Notes: generated by a model from the letters alone, not told the origin. 64,000 bases of DNA from Corallococcus sp. NCRR (GCF_026965535.1 NZ_CP114039.1:4154001-4218000); one strand, 5' to 3'; shown: positions 1 to 8,508, numbered from the stretch's first letter. Numbers and translations: made by a program.

Positions 1-1
1 C

Positions 2-340
2 CGCTGGGGCGGCAGTCCCCTCTGGGTCTACACGCTGCTCGTCACCGGTCTGGCCTTCATCATGAGCCTGGGCTTCGAGCTCGCCGGTGGCAGCGTGCTC
101 GTGGCCATGGTGCTGCACGCGATGTTCAACGCGTCCTCGGGCGTGCTGGGCGCTTTCCTGGCCCGGGCGGAGCTCCGCGACGCGCTCCGCCCGGACGTCG
201 TGCTGGCGCTCAGCTTCGCCGCCATGGCCTGCGTCATCACGGTCGCGTGGGCACTGGTGCGCCGGCGCGCACCGGTGGCCCCCGGTCCGGACCCGGAAGG
301 CGGCGCATGCCCACGGCCGCCGCCCATGGAGAGACTCTGA
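2..340 (+). CDS. CPBP-type intramembrane protease, C-terminal part
   Basis: Only the last 112 codons are in the window; the 5' part lies upstream. The fragment has two hydrophobic stretches, one running from about residue 8 through the LHAMFN motif and one near residues 70-90, followed by a short Arg/Pro-rich cytoplasmic tail. A His-x-x-x-Asn element (LHAMFN) inside a membrane helix is the hallmark of the last conserved motif of CPBP (CAAX protease/bacteriocin-processing) glutamic endopeptidases. The motifs carrying the catalytic glutamates would lie upstream and cannot be checked. The family cleaves prenylated or membrane-associated substrates; no substrate can be inferred here. Confidence 0.7.
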   Translation, partial: RWGGSPLWVYTLLVTGLAFIMSLGFELAGGSVLVAMVLHAMFNASSGVLGAFLARAELRDALRPDVVLALSFAAMACVITVAWALVRRRAPVAPGPDPEGGACPRPPPMERL

Positions 341-373
341 AGGTCCCGGGCTTCCGGCGGTATCGTCGGTCCA

Positions 374-2401
374 ATGCCAGGACCCTTCGACAATCCCTCG
401 CAGTGGACGGACTGCTCCGACGCGGAGCTCGAAGCGCTGGCGGAACAGGCCGACTTCAGCGGCTTCGTGCCCGGCCGGGACCTCGCGCCGCTGCGCGAAC
501 GGCTCCTCCGCCTGGAACGCGAGCACGGCATCACGGAGGTCCACCGGCGCCTCTCCGACAAGGTGCTGGCCGCGGGAGCACGGCTCGTGGAGACCCCGCG
601 CTACATCGGCACGCAGAGCGCCTTCGCGCTCAGCCCGGATGGACGCCATCTGGCCATCGCGAGCAACCGGTTCGACGGATCGCACGGTGGAGACGTGCGC
701 ATCTGGGAGCTGGCGACAGGGCGCATGGTTGACGCCGTCGGGTTCGAATCGACGAGGGTCGGGTCGGGAGGGGATCCTTCCTGTCTCCAATGGTCGCCGT
801 CGGGGCAGTGGCTCGGCGTCATCCTGGACGGCGTCATCGTCGGCGTGCTGCGAGCCTTCGCCGGAGCCCCGCCTTGCTTCACCGCCGACGTCACCCGGCG
901 CTGGGGCTCGCCGCCCGCGTGGGCTGTCATCAATCCCGAACACTCGAAGGACCAGGGGCACCTGCCCGCGTGGTGCTGGTCTCCGGATGAAACCCGGCTG
1001 TTCATCTCCACCCCCGGGCCGGACGGCGCGCTGGGCTGCATCGTCCCGTTCCAGGAAGGGGCCCGGATCAACGAGGACAGTGAAGGCCTTCGCTGGTGTG
1101 CGGCCCGGTTGGACGGACGGCCTTCGAGATCGCAGCCGCATACCTGGGTGCGGTGGAGCCCGGATGGCTCCCGCATCCATGGCTATTGCAAACACGAGTA
1201 CGTGCTCGAGCGGCACCCCGACTCGGGCCAGGACGCCCATCCGTCCGCCTCCGTCATCGACGTGCAAAGCGGCGACCTCCAGTACCGTTTCGATGAACTG
1301 AAGCTGCCGGTGGCGTTTTCGCCGGACGGTGCCCGCCTGGCCTACGGAGAGGACCCGCCCCGGCTCGCCAACGGCTACACGGGCCAGACGATGGCCAACC
1401 TGGCCAGGCGCGCCCGTGTGCACATCCACTCGGTCGCTGAATGCGTCTGGTCCCGTGATGGCCGGCGACTGGCCGTCCTCGTCAACGAGTACGACCACCC
1501 CAAGGCCTTCATCTTCGAGGAGGGCCAGCTTCTGTGCGTGGTGGACCTGAAGGGCCGTTATCTCGGGCGGTCCTCCTGGAGCCATGACCTGCTCCGCTGG
1601 GCCTGGTCTCCGGATGGTTCCATGGGCGCATGCCTGACGAGGGAGAACAACCCGTACAGGGAAGAGACCCAAGGGGGGATCGAAGTGTGGACGGTGGGGC
1701 CCGCGCCCGGGTTCCTCCGGAGGCTCGAGTACGCCGGCCACATCAACGGACTGGCCTGGGGCGCGGACGACACGCTCGTGGCGACGGGCCAGGATGACCT
1801 CGCCTTCTGGGACGTGACGACCGGACAGCCTCGCTTCCGGGCTTCGTCCGAACTGGAGCCGGGACGCGTGCCGCCCCCGGACGCCTGGAACCCCTGGCCG
1901 GACGCAACCGCGCGGTTCATCCCGACCGAGCGCGGCTGGGACTTCACGCGGGTGGAGCCGGACGGCACCGTGGTGTGTCCCCCGGGCTCGCGGGCGGAGC
2001 TCGCGACGCGGCTGATGTTCTCCGTGGAGGGGCGCCATGCCTGGCCCTGGCGCTGGGCCGTCGGGACCCGGCATGCGCGGTGGGAGGACAACGCCCCCGC
2101 TCCCGTCGCGCCCCAGGTCCCCGACAAGCAGCCAGGCCTCTACCGGGCCGAGCCAGCCTTCATGTTTCTCTCCGCCATCCGCCGCGACAACCTCGCGCCG
2201 TATGTGGGCCAGACACTGCTGCTGCGCCTGCTCGGGTCGAGCAATGCCATCGGGGTCCTGCGTGAGGCCACGGAGAAGGGACTCCTGCTCGACCCTCCTT
2301 GCCCTTCGCCCAGGTCAAACCGCGATCCGGTGCTGCCCTACGACGAGATTGCGTGGGTGGGGCCGGCGGTGGCGCTCGAGGGCCCGGCGACCGGGCCGTG
2401 A
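374..2401 (+). CDS. WD40-like beta-propeller protein, first tandem copy
   Basis: A 675-residue soluble protein with no signal peptide or membrane segment. It opens with a short acidic/helical segment (about residues 10-75). Repeated blades of the form FALSPDGRHLAIAS, LQWSPSGQWLGV, CWSPDETRLFIS, VRWSPDGSRIHGY, AWSPDGSMGACL and LAWGADDTLVATG follow, typical of WD40/PD40 propellers. About 130 C-terminal residues form a non-repetitive domain beginning near the RFIPTERGWDF motif. The 2457-4571 gene is a paralogue in tandem. No catalytic motif is recognisable; a scaffold or binding role is inference. The start is the ATG of MPGPFDNPSQ, chosen because the same ATG context is preserved in the second copy. 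Confidence 0.85.
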   Translation: MPGPFDNPSQWTDCSDAELEALAEQADFSGFVPGRDLAPLRERLLRLEREHGITEVHRRLSDKVLAAGARLVETPRYIGTQSAFALSPDGRHLAIASNRFDGSHGGDVRIWELATGRMVDAVGFESTRVGSGGDPSCLQWSPSGQWLGVILDGVIVGVLRAFAGAPPCFTADVTRRWGSPPAWAVINPEHSKDQGHLPAWCWSPDETRLFISTPGPDGALGCIVPFQEGARINEDSEGLRWCAARLDGRPSRSQPHTWVRWSPDGSRIHGYCKHEYVLERHPDSGQDAHPSASVIDVQSGDLQYRFDELKLPVAFSPDGARLAYGEDPPRLANGYTGQTMANLARRARVHIHSVAECVWSRDGRRLAVLVNEYDHPKAFIFEEGQLLCVVDLKGRYLGRSSWSHDLLRWAWSPDGSMGACLTRENNPYREETQGGIEVWTVGPAPGFLRRLEYAGHINGLAWGADDTLVATGQDDLAFWDVTTGQPRFRASSELEPGRVPPPDAWNPWPDATARFIPTERGWDFTRVEPDGTVVCPPGSRAELATRLMFSVEGRHAWPWRWAVGTRHARWEDNAPAPVAPQVPDKQPGLYRAEPAFMFLSAIRRDNLAPYVGQTLLLRLLGSSNAIGVLREATEKGLLLDPPCPSPRSNRDPVLPYDEIAWVGPAVALEGPATGP

Positions 2402-2456
2402 CGCATGCACTCGGAGGGGCTGCCGCGGGCAGGGTGGCGGCGGTATCGTCGGTCCA

Positions 2457-4571
2457 ATGCCAGGACCCTTCGTGACCCTCACCTCGCTGGCCCAATGCTC
2501 CGACGCGGAGCTCGAAGCGCTGCTGGAGCAGGCCGACTTCGGAAACTTCGAGCCCGGCCGGGACCTTGCGGCGCTGCGCGAACGGCTCCTCCGGCTGGAG
2601 CGCGAGCGCGGACTCACGGACGTCCACCGGCGCTTCTCGGAGAAGGTCCTGGCCGCCGGGGCGCGGCTCGTGGAGACCCCGCGCTACATCGGCATGCAGC
2701 GCTGCTTCGCGCTCAGCCCGGATGGACGCCATCTGGCCATCGCGAGCAACCGCCTCGACGAATCGCACGGGGGCGACGTGCGCATCTGGGAGCTGGCGAC
2801 GGGGCGCGTGGTCGACGCCGTCGGGTTCGAGACGACGCTGGTCGGCTCGGCGCGGGAGCCCTCCTGCCTCCAGTGGTCGCCGTCGGGAGCGTGGCTGGGC
2901 GTCATCCTGGACAACGTCGTCATCGGCGTGCTGCGGGCCTTCGCCGGGACGCTGCCTTCCTTCACCGCGGACGTCACCCGGCGCTGGGGCTCGCCCCCCG
3001 GCGGGTCCGTGAGCAATCCCGCCCACGTGGCGAACACGGGGCACCTGCCCGCCTGGTGCTGGTCTCCGGATGAAACCCAGCTGTTCATCTCCACCCCCGG
3101 GCCGGACGGCGCGCTGGGCTGCATCGTCCCGTTCCGGGAGGGCGCCAGGGTCAACGAGGACAGTGAAGGCCTTCGCTGGTGCCCGGCCCGGCTGGACGGA
3201 AGGCCTTCGAAGTCGCAGCCGCATGCCTGGGTGCGGTGGAGCCCGGATGGCTCCCGCATCCATGGCTATTGCAAACACGACGACTCGGGCCAGGACGCCC
3301 ATCCGTCCGCCTTCGTCATCGACGTGCAAAGCGGCGACCTCCAGTACCGCTTCGATGACCTGAAGCTGCCGGTGGCGTTTTCGCCGGACGGTGCCCGACT
3401 GGCCTACGGCGCGGAGCCGTCCCGGCTCGCCAACGGACACACCGGCCGCACGGTGTCCGAGCTGAGCAAGGACTTCGGAGCGCGCATTCTCTCGGTCGAG
3501 GAATACGTCTGGTCCAGCGATGGCCGGCGCCTGGCCGTGCTCCTCAACGGCTACGAGTTCCCGCAGGTCCTCATCTTCGAGAACGGCAAGTTCCTGTGCC
3601 AGATGGACCTGAAGCGCCGTTCGTTCGGATTGTCCATCAAGAGCGGCGATCTGGGCCGGTGGGCCTGGTCGCCGGATGGCTCCATGGGCGCATGCCTGCT
3701 GCGTGAGGGCGGCATGGCCGAGCCGTGGAAGCGGGAGGGACTCAAGGTCGAGCTGTGGAAGGTGGGGGCCTCGCCCAAGATGCTCCGGCGGCTCGAGGGC
3801 GCCAACGGCATCGACGGACTTGCCTGGGGCGCGGACGGCACGCTCGTGGGGACGGGACCCCATGCCATCGCCTTCTGGGACGTGAACACCGGCGAGCAGC
3901 GCTTCCGCTCCTCGTTGGAGCTGGAGCCGGGCCGCGTGCCGCCCCCGAGCGACTGGAATCCCTGGCCGGACGAAGTCGCGCGGTTCATCCCGACCGAGCG
4001 CGGCTGGGACTTCACGCGAGCGCAGTCGGACGGCACCGTGGAGTGTCCCCCGGGCTCGCGGGAGAAGCTGGAGCCCCGGCTGATGTTCTCGGTAGGAGGA
4101 CGCCATGCCTGGCCCTGGCGCTGGGCCGAGGGGACCCGGCATGCGTCCTGGGAGTCCGGGGCACTTTCGCTCGTCGAGCCCCAGGCGGAGGCCGCGTTCG
4201 AGGAGCGGCACGTCCCCGTGCCCGAAAACGAGACGCTGGCGGCCAGAGACGCCCGGCACGGGAAGTGGGGATTCCTGAGGCAATACCAGGCCCCCACGCG
4301 GCCCCTGGATCATTACCGGGCCGACCCCGTGTTCACGCACGGCCCCGCCATCAACCGCGCCAACCTCACGCCGTATCTCGGCAAGGGGGTGATGCTGCGC
4401 CAGACGCAGTCCGGGACGTGGTACGCGCTCGGGGCCCTGCTGGAGGTCTCCGACGAGGGAATCCTCCTCCACCCACGCGCCCCCATCGGCTCGTACCGCG
4501 AGCGGCTGCTGTCCTTCCGGGACATCCTCTGGATTGGACCGGCGGTGCCGCTCGAAACGCCCGAGGGCTAA
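2457..4571 (+). CDS. WD40-like beta-propeller protein, second tandem copy
   Basis: A 704-residue paralogue of the gene directly upstream, same strand, 55 bp gap. The N-terminal helical segment, the WSPDG-type blades and the C-terminal domain all align without large gaps. Differences seen: about seven residues are lost after the KH of GYCKH, and roughly 40 residues rich in Glu/Ala are inserted before the final domain (around EERHVPVPENE). The open frame extends far upstream, but that part is a shadow of copy one. The start MPGPFVTL is fixed by the duplicated context CGGTATCGTCGGTCCAATG. Its last four bases overlap the end of the convergent gene at 4568. Function unknown. Confidence 0.85.
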   Translation: MPGPFVTLTSLAQCSDAELEALLEQADFGNFEPGRDLAALRERLLRLERERGLTDVHRRFSEKVLAAGARLVETPRYIGMQRCFALSPDGRHLAIASNRLDESHGGDVRIWELATGRVVDAVGFETTLVGSAREPSCLQWSPSGAWLGVILDNVVIGVLRAFAGTLPSFTADVTRRWGSPPGGSVSNPAHVANTGHLPAWCWSPDETQLFISTPGPDGALGCIVPFREGARVNEDSEGLRWCPARLDGRPSKSQPHAWVRWSPDGSRIHGYCKHDDSGQDAHPSAFVIDVQSGDLQYRFDDLKLPVAFSPDGARLAYGAEPSRLANGHTGRTVSELSKDFGARILSVEEYVWSSDGRRLAVLLNGYEFPQVLIFENGKFLCQMDLKRRSFGLSIKSGDLGRWAWSPDGSMGACLLREGGMAEPWKREGLKVELWKVGASPKMLRRLEGANGIDGLAWGADGTLVGTGPHAIAFWDVNTGEQRFRSSLELEPGRVPPPSDWNPWPDEVARFIPTERGWDFTRAQSDGTVECPPGSREKLEPRLMFSVGGRHAWPWRWAEGTRHASWESGALSLVEPQAEAAFEERHVPVPENETLAARDARHGKWGFLRQYQAPTRPLDHYRADPVFTHGPAINRANLTPYLGKGVMLRQTQSGTWYALGALLEVSDEGILLHPRAPIGSYRERLLSFRDILWIGPAVPLETPEG

Positions 4572-5812
4572 TGCCAGGTGCCCACGCCGAAGCCCCAGCC
4601 GAAGTAGAGGCGGGACACGTCGGCGAAGCCGCTGACGCGCCACGAGGTGTCGGGCGAGAACAGACCGAAGACGGACCATTGGAACAGCCGCAGCTCCGCG
4701 CTGGCGGTGCCATGCAGGCGCGCCCCGGCGGTGTCGAAGCGGCTGGGCTCCAGGTAGCTGCCCGCGCGCAGCTGGAGCCGGTTCTCGAGCGGCTCCCACT
4801 CCGCGCCGAGGCGGGGTGAAATGGAAAGGCGCTGCCCGGAGCGCTCCAACTGCTGCGACAGGAAGGAGTCGAAGCCGATGGCATTCGGCACGGCGCCGCT
4901 GATGAGCACGGAGCCGGTCAGCAGCAGCTTCGAGCGCGGCAGGGCCCTGTAGCGTTCCGCGCGGTCCGGGCCCCACGGCAGCTGGAGCGGCCGGTCTCCG
5001 AACTGCCAGGCGACGCCCGCTTCAATCTCCCAGGGGAGCCGGACGGAAGAGGGCAGGTAGAGGCCGGCGACCTTCACGTTGCCCGCCTCGTCCGCGGTGG
5101 TCGGGCCGCCTGGAGTGAGGCCTCCCTGGACGGGCGCGCGGAGGGTGAGCGCGGCGCGCAGCGGCAGCCCCATGGGCGTCCAGAGGGCACCGGCCTCCAG
5201 GTTGCCGCCGAACATGCTGGCGAACTTGTTGTTCGCGTCCTCGGCGGTGTTGATCTCCAGGACGACCGCGCGCAGCCCCACGCCCACCGTCAGCTCGCCG
5301 TCCAGAAAGCCGCGAGCGAGCTGGAACTGGAAGCGGGTCATGCCCAGGTTGAGGAGCTGTCCATTCGCGTCCTCGCCCAGGGCGTAGGTCTGCATCGACG
5401 CGGCGCCGCCCAGTCCCCAGGGGCCCCACTGAATCAGCCCGCCAAGCTGGGTGAAGATGAAGTCGTCGTTGGCGAAGCCCACCGCGCCGTTGTTGTCGAA
5501 GTCGGTGTCGCGCAGCGAGCTGGGAAACGTGAAGGCCAGCGACAGGTCGTAGTCGACGTGCTTGGACGAATAGAGCGAGCGCACCGCCGGAGCGGCCGTG
5601 TTGACGCTGATGCCCTCGACGCCCTCCGCGATGGGCGCGTACGCGCCAGCCAGGCCCGACACCCGCACCGGCGCCAGCACCGGCCCCTGATACACGTCGA
5701 TGGCGTAGTTCGAGCTGGTGAGCGGCGGGTTGTCCGCGAGCGCCACCCCGCTGGAGAGCATGACGGCCAGGGCCGCGAGCCGGGCGAGCGAGGAGGGACG
5801 GGCAGGGGCCAT
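4568..5812 (-). CDS. Outer-membrane beta-barrel protein (transport/porin-like)
   Basis: A 414-residue protein with a clear Sec signal peptide (residues 1-26, hydrophobic core LARLAALAVMLSSGVALA, cleavage after ALA). The mature part has alternating hydrophobic/polar strands and ends with aromatic-rich strands (RLYFGWGFGVGTWH), typical of an outer-membrane barrel inserted through the BAM machinery. An early segment near GLAGAYAPIAEGVEGISVN resembles the N-terminus of FadL/UPF0164-type or PorV-like barrels, but the match is weak. It stands alone on the minus strand and its stop overlaps the stop of the WD40-like gene by 4 bp. Substrate unknown. Confidence 0.75.
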   Translation of the reverse strand: MAPARPSSLARLAALAVMLSSGVALADNPPLTSSNYAIDVYQGPVLAPVRVSGLAGAYAPIAEGVEGISVNTAAPAVRSLYSSKHVDYDLSLAFTFPSSLRDTDFDNNGAVGFANDDFIFTQLGGLIQWGPWGLGGAASMQTYALGEDANGQLLNLGMTRFQFQLARGFLDGELTVGVGLRAVVLEINTAEDANNKFASMFGGNLEAGALWTPMGLPLRAALTLRAPVQGGLTPGGPTTADEAGNVKVAGLYLPSSVRLPWEIEAGVAWQFGDRPLQLPWGPDRAERYRALPRSKLLLTGSVLISGAVPNAIGFDSFLSQQLERSGQRLSISPRLGAEWEPLENRLQLRAGSYLEPSRFDTAGARLHGTASAELRLFQWSVFGLFSPDTSWRVSGFADVSRLYFGWGFGVGTWH

Positions 5813-5913
5813 GACGGAAGCGAGGTCCCGCGAGGATACATGGCCGCTGCCAGGGTCTGGCGCGGAGCTGCGCGTCGCCCGCGAGACGTTCTAATTCGCA
5901 CCTGCGCTGAAAG

Positions 5914-6402
5914 TCACGAAGCCTTCGCCGAGGCCAGGGCCGGGGACGCGCGGCGCACCGGGAATCGCCGCCATGGCTGGCGCTCCCAGAGAACCCCTCC
6001 CAGCAGCACCGCGACGCCGCTCCAGAGCAGCAGCACATTCTCATCCAGCACATGACTGAGGACGAGCAGCCCGCCACCGGCTCCTGAAAGGGCAAGCGGC
6101 GCCAGGCGGCGGAGGCGCCACGCCCTCCACGCATTCACCGCGAGCGACAGTGAGACGGCCACTCCCAGGAGGAGCAGATGGGAAGACTCGGACAGCGAGA
6201 CGCCGATCCCCACGAAGGACAGCACCTGCGCATAGGCCGAAAGGTGCCCCGGGCACACGGCACAGGCCAGGAGCGGGATCCATGAAACCCAGCGGCCACT
6301 GGCCCCTCCAGAGACAGGGGCGACACGATGGTGGATGCAGTCACAGGACGCATCGGGGAGACACGCCTCCGTCGTGACTGCGCTGGGGGCCGATTCAGAC
6401 AT
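5914..6402 (-). CDS. MerC-like multi-pass membrane protein
   Basis: A 162-residue protein with four hydrophobic segments (about residues 38-60, 67-90, 98-116 and 120-138) after a Cys/His-bearing N-terminus (CLPDASCDCIHH). The first helix holds a Cys-x-x-Cys-Pro element (LACAVCPGHLSAY), as in the metal-relay motif of MerC/MerT membrane transporters. Length and topology fit the MerC family. No merA, merR or merP is nearby, so mercury resistance is doubtful. MerC-domain proteins are also often found with zinc (Zur) regulation, and a 23-bp dyad about 50 bp upstream supports metal-dependent control. Metal specificity is inference. Confidence 0.55.
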   Translation of the reverse strand: MSESAPSAVTTEACLPDASCDCIHHRVAPVSGGASGRWVSWIPLLACAVCPGHLSAYAQVLSFVGIGVSLSESSHLLLLGVAVSLSLAVNAWRAWRLRRLAPLALSGAGGGLLVLSHVLDENVLLLWSGVAVLLGGVLWERQPWRRFPVRRASPALASAKAS

Positions 6403-6451
6403 GGGCGTGCTCCAAGGCGAATGAGGGACTCCAGGTACTGCGCCATGGATT

Positions 6452-6474
6452 TAAATGCAACTGTGTTGCGTTTA
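6452..6474. promoter_or_regulatory. Fur/Zur-like dyad operator upstream of the MerC-like gene
   Basis: TAAATGCAAC-TGT-GTTGCGTTTA: two 10-bp arms with one mismatch around a 3-bp centre, 50 bp upstream of the MerC-like start. The left arm overlaps an A/T-rich TTTAAAT element that could serve as the -10 of that gene, so binding would block transcription. Length and A/T-edged arms match Fur-superfamily operators; assignment to Zur is inference from the gene content. Confidence 0.55.
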
Positions 6475-6518
6475 TGGTCGGCTGGGGGAGATCTTCATGA
6501 CCGCGCCCAAAGTGAGCC

Positions 6519-7412
6519 TCACTTCCGCTTCCGTCCACGGGACTTCGACGGAGCCGGCTCGGCCAGCGTGGCCAGGGCATCCACGAAGAGCCGGACCTTG
6601 TTCGGAAGGTTCAACCGGCTGGGATAGACGACATGGATGGGCCGCATCGCCGCGGGCCGGGGGCCGAAGAGGGACTTCAGCCGGCCGTCCCGGAGGGCCT
6701 CCTGGCAGAGAATCTCGGGCACCCGCGCGATGCCGACCCCCGCGATGGCGGCCTCGCACGCGAGCTCGCTGTCATTCACCATCAGGACCGGATCGATGCG
6801 GGACTTCACGCCCTCGGCCTCCCACGTCTCGAAGGCGCTGAAGCCAATGCAGCGCGCGGAGCCAAGCTCCCGGGCGGTCGGGGTGCCGTGCTTCGACAGG
6901 AAGCGGGGGCTCGCCACGAAGCGGACCGCGCCCTCTCCCAGCTTTCGCGCCACGAGCGATGAATCCGTGAGCGGGCCGATGTGGATGGCGACGTCGAATC
7001 CCTCTTCGATGAGGTGGACCCGGCGGTCCGCCAGCACCAGCTCCACCCGCGCCTGGGGATAGCGGCCGAGGAACCTCGAGATGACCGGGGTGAGGTAGCG
7101 CCGCCCGTAGAGCACCGGCGAGGAGACCCGTATCAGCCCGGAGGGATCCGCCTTGCCCTGCTGCACCTCGCTGTTCGCCTCCTCGATGAGCGCGGCGATG
7201 GCGGCGCAGCGCTCGGAGTACGTCACGCCGGCTCCCGTCACGCGCAGCCGCCGCGTGGTCCGCTCGAGGAGCCGCACGCCCAGCCGCTCCTCCAGATGGC
7301 GGATGCGCTCGCTGACGGTCTGCTTGGTGATGCCGAGCTTGAGCGCCGCGCGGGTGAAGCTCTCCTCGCGGACGACCGTCGCGAAGAGGACCATGTCGGC
7401 CGGTGGAATCAT
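6519..7412 (-). CDS. LysR-family transcriptional regulator
   Basis: A 297-residue LysR-type protein. The N-terminal winged HTH is clear (MVLFATVVREESFTRAALKL, then TKQTVSERIRHLEERLG and LLERTTRRL), followed by a periplasmic-binding-protein-like effector domain from about residue 85. The Arg/Lys-rich tail (SKSRGRKRK) is unusual. An upstream ATG at 7481 would add 23 residues with no family match, so the ATG giving MIPPADMVLF is preferred. It diverges from the glutathione-S-transferase gene at 7516 and is probably its regulator, with an inverted repeat in the shared intergenic region. Effector unknown. Confidence 0.85.
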   Translation of the reverse strand: MIPPADMVLFATVVREESFTRAALKLGITKQTVSERIRHLEERLGVRLLERTTRRLRVTGAGVTYSERCAAIAALIEEANSEVQQGKADPSGLIRVSSPVLYGRRYLTPVISRFLGRYPQARVELVLADRRVHLIEEGFDVAIHIGPLTDSSLVARKLGEGAVRFVASPRFLSKHGTPTARELGSARCIGFSAFETWEAEGVKSRIDPVLMVNDSELACEAAIAGVGIARVPEILCQEALRDGRLKSLFGPRPAAMRPIHVVYPSRLNLPNKVRLFVDALATLAEPAPSKSRGRKRK

Positions 7413-7430
7413 GGGCGTCAAGCCTAGCCT

Positions 7431-7460
7431 GACAATGAGTTCGTCCGGGGCCGCATTGTC
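7431..7460. promoter_or_regulatory. Inverted repeat in the LysR/GST divergent promoter
   Basis: GACAATG (7431-7437) and CATTGTC (7454-7460), perfect 7-bp arms 16 bp apart, between the LysR start and the GST start. LysR regulators usually bind such interrupted dyads in the intergenic region of the gene they control. Candidate operator, not demonstrated. Confidence 0.4.
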
Positions 7461-7515
7461 CGGGCACTCCGGCGGCCGCATGGTGAGGCCTCACGCAACC
7501 CCAGGAGTGCCACCC

Positions 7516-8121
7516 ATGAAGCTCTACTTCGCTCCCAGGACCCGAGCGGTCCGTCCCCGCTGGCTCCTGGAAGAGCTTGGCGTGCCCTACGAGCTGGCCC
7601 GGCTCGACCTCGCCCGGCAGGAGAACACCACCCCCGAGTACCTGGCGGTGCATCCGCTGGGAGACCTCCCCGCCCTGGTGGACGGGGACGTGACGTTGCT
7701 GGACTCCCTGTCCATCTGTCTGCACCTGGCCGACCGGTTCCCGGAGAAGCACCTGGCGCCGCCGGTGGGGAGCGCGGAGCGGGGGCCCTATTACGGCTGG
7801 ATGGCCTTCGCCGAGTTGAGCCTCGACCCCGTGGTGATGGAGTTCTACCGGGACGCGCAGTCGCCGGGGACGCGCGAAGTCCCGGAAGGAGAGGCCGCGA
7901 AGCTCCGGGCCCGGCTCACGGCGGCGCTCGACCTCATCCAGCGGGGACTCGGCGGCCGTGAGTTCCTCGTGGGGGAGGCCTTCACCGCCGCCGATGTGGT
8001 GATGGCTTCCATCCTCCACCTCGCGAACACGCTGATGCTGCTCGGCGGGCATCCGGGACTGGTGGCGTACGTCAGGCGCCACTCGCAACGCCCCGCGGTG
8101 CGCAGGGCCGTTGCCGGGTAG
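7516..8121 (+). CDS. Glutathione S-transferase family protein
   Basis: A 201-residue cytosolic protein of normal GST length. The N-terminal thioredoxin-like domain starts MKLYFAPRTRAVRPRWLLEE and includes the cis-proline region LGDLPALVDGDVTLLDS, where the D-S pair forms the gamma-glutamyl site. An all-helical C-terminal domain follows, with the conserved capping segment FTAADVVMASIL. The substrate-side catalytic Ser/Cys position is occupied by TRAVRPR, so the residue that activates the thiol is unclear. A good ribosome-binding site (AGGAG) precedes the ATG by 8 bases. It diverges from a LysR regulator and probably conjugates or isomerises an electrophile. GSTs use glutathione, yet this genome also encodes bacillithiol synthesis (57.7-61.4 kb). 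Confidence 0.9.
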   Translation: MKLYFAPRTRAVRPRWLLEELGVPYELARLDLARQENTTPEYLAVHPLGDLPALVDGDVTLLDSLSICLHLADRFPEKHLAPPVGSAERGPYYGWMAFAELSLDPVVMEFYRDAQSPGTREVPEGEAAKLRARLTAALDLIQRGLGGREFLVGEAFTAADVVMASILHLANTLMLLGGHPGLVAYVRRHSQRPAVRRAVAG

Positions 8122-8125
8122 GTCG

Positions 8126-8163
8126 TATATGTCTTGACGGGCATATGACCCGATGGGTATATA
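8126..8163 (+). promoter_or_regulatory. Promoter with 16-bp-spaced ATAT elements for the ArsR operon
   Basis: TTGACG (8134-8139) and GTATAT (8157-8162) form a sigma-70-like promoter with a 17-bp spacer. Three ATAT-type elements, TATATG (8126), CATATG (8142) and TATATA (8158), repeat every 16 bp across it. The expected transcription start falls at or next to the ATG at 8170, and no Shine-Dalgarno sequence precedes that ATG, so the message is probably leaderless. The repeats are candidate autoregulatory ArsR sites. Confidence 0.5.
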
Positions 8164-8169
8164 CGCCCC

Positions 8170-8508
8170 ATGGATTCAACGTTCGCGATCATCGCGGAGC
8201 CGAACCGCCGGGCCATCCTGAGCCTGCTGGCGGCGTCGGAGCACTCCGTCGGCGAAATCGAGCACCAGCTACGGATGCCCCAGACGTCGGTGTCCAAGCA
8301 CCTGCGCGTGCTGCGCGACGCCGGCTTCGTGGAGTCGCGCATCGATGCGCAGCGGCGCGTCTACCGCATCCGGCCGGAGCCGCTCATGGAGGTCGATGAA
8401 TGGCTCGCGCCATTCCGGCGCTTCTGGACGGTGCACCTGGACGCGCTCGAACGCCATCTCGACCGGATGGACTCCGAACCCGAACCCAAGAAGGGAAAGA
8501 AGCGATGA
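8170..8508 (+). CDS. ArsR-family winged-helix repressor
   Basis: A 112-residue ArsR/SmtB-type protein. The N-terminus FAIIAEPNRRAILSLLAASE, the recognition helix region MPQTSVSKHLRVLRDAGFVESR and the wing RIDAQRRVYRI are all typical. There are no Cys or His clusters for metal binding, and it belongs to the subgroup usually encoded with SRPBCC (AHSA1) proteins. It overlaps the next gene by ATGA. The charged tail (EPEPKKGKKR) is probably disordered. It likely represses its own four-gene operon through sites in the promoter directly upstream. Inducer unknown. Confidence 0.9.
   Translation: MDSTFAIIAEPNRRAILSLLAASEHSVGEIEHQLRMPQTSVSKHLRVLRDAGFVESRIDAQRRVYRIRPEPLMEVDEWLAPFRRFWTVHLDALERHLDRMDSEPEPKKGKKR

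Larger units (their letters stand above)
352..4571 (+). repeat. Tandem gene duplication (two ~2.1 kb units)
   Basis: Unit 1 starts about 352 and unit 2 about 2434. Identity begins roughly 20 bases before each start codon and runs through both genes. Long blocks of identical DNA remain, for example the one encoding SPDGRHLAIASNR, alongside diverged stretches in blade loops and the C-terminal insertion. Duplicated upstream sequence suggests unequal crossing-over between flanking repeats rather than transposition; no transposase or terminal repeat is visible. Confidence 0.85.

Noticed and set aside
2160..4976. Long minus-strand open frame across the second WD40-like gene
   Set aside because: It mirrors the real gene in another frame; its protein is Arg/Ala/Gly/Pro-rich with no domain, as expected of GC-rich antisense frames.
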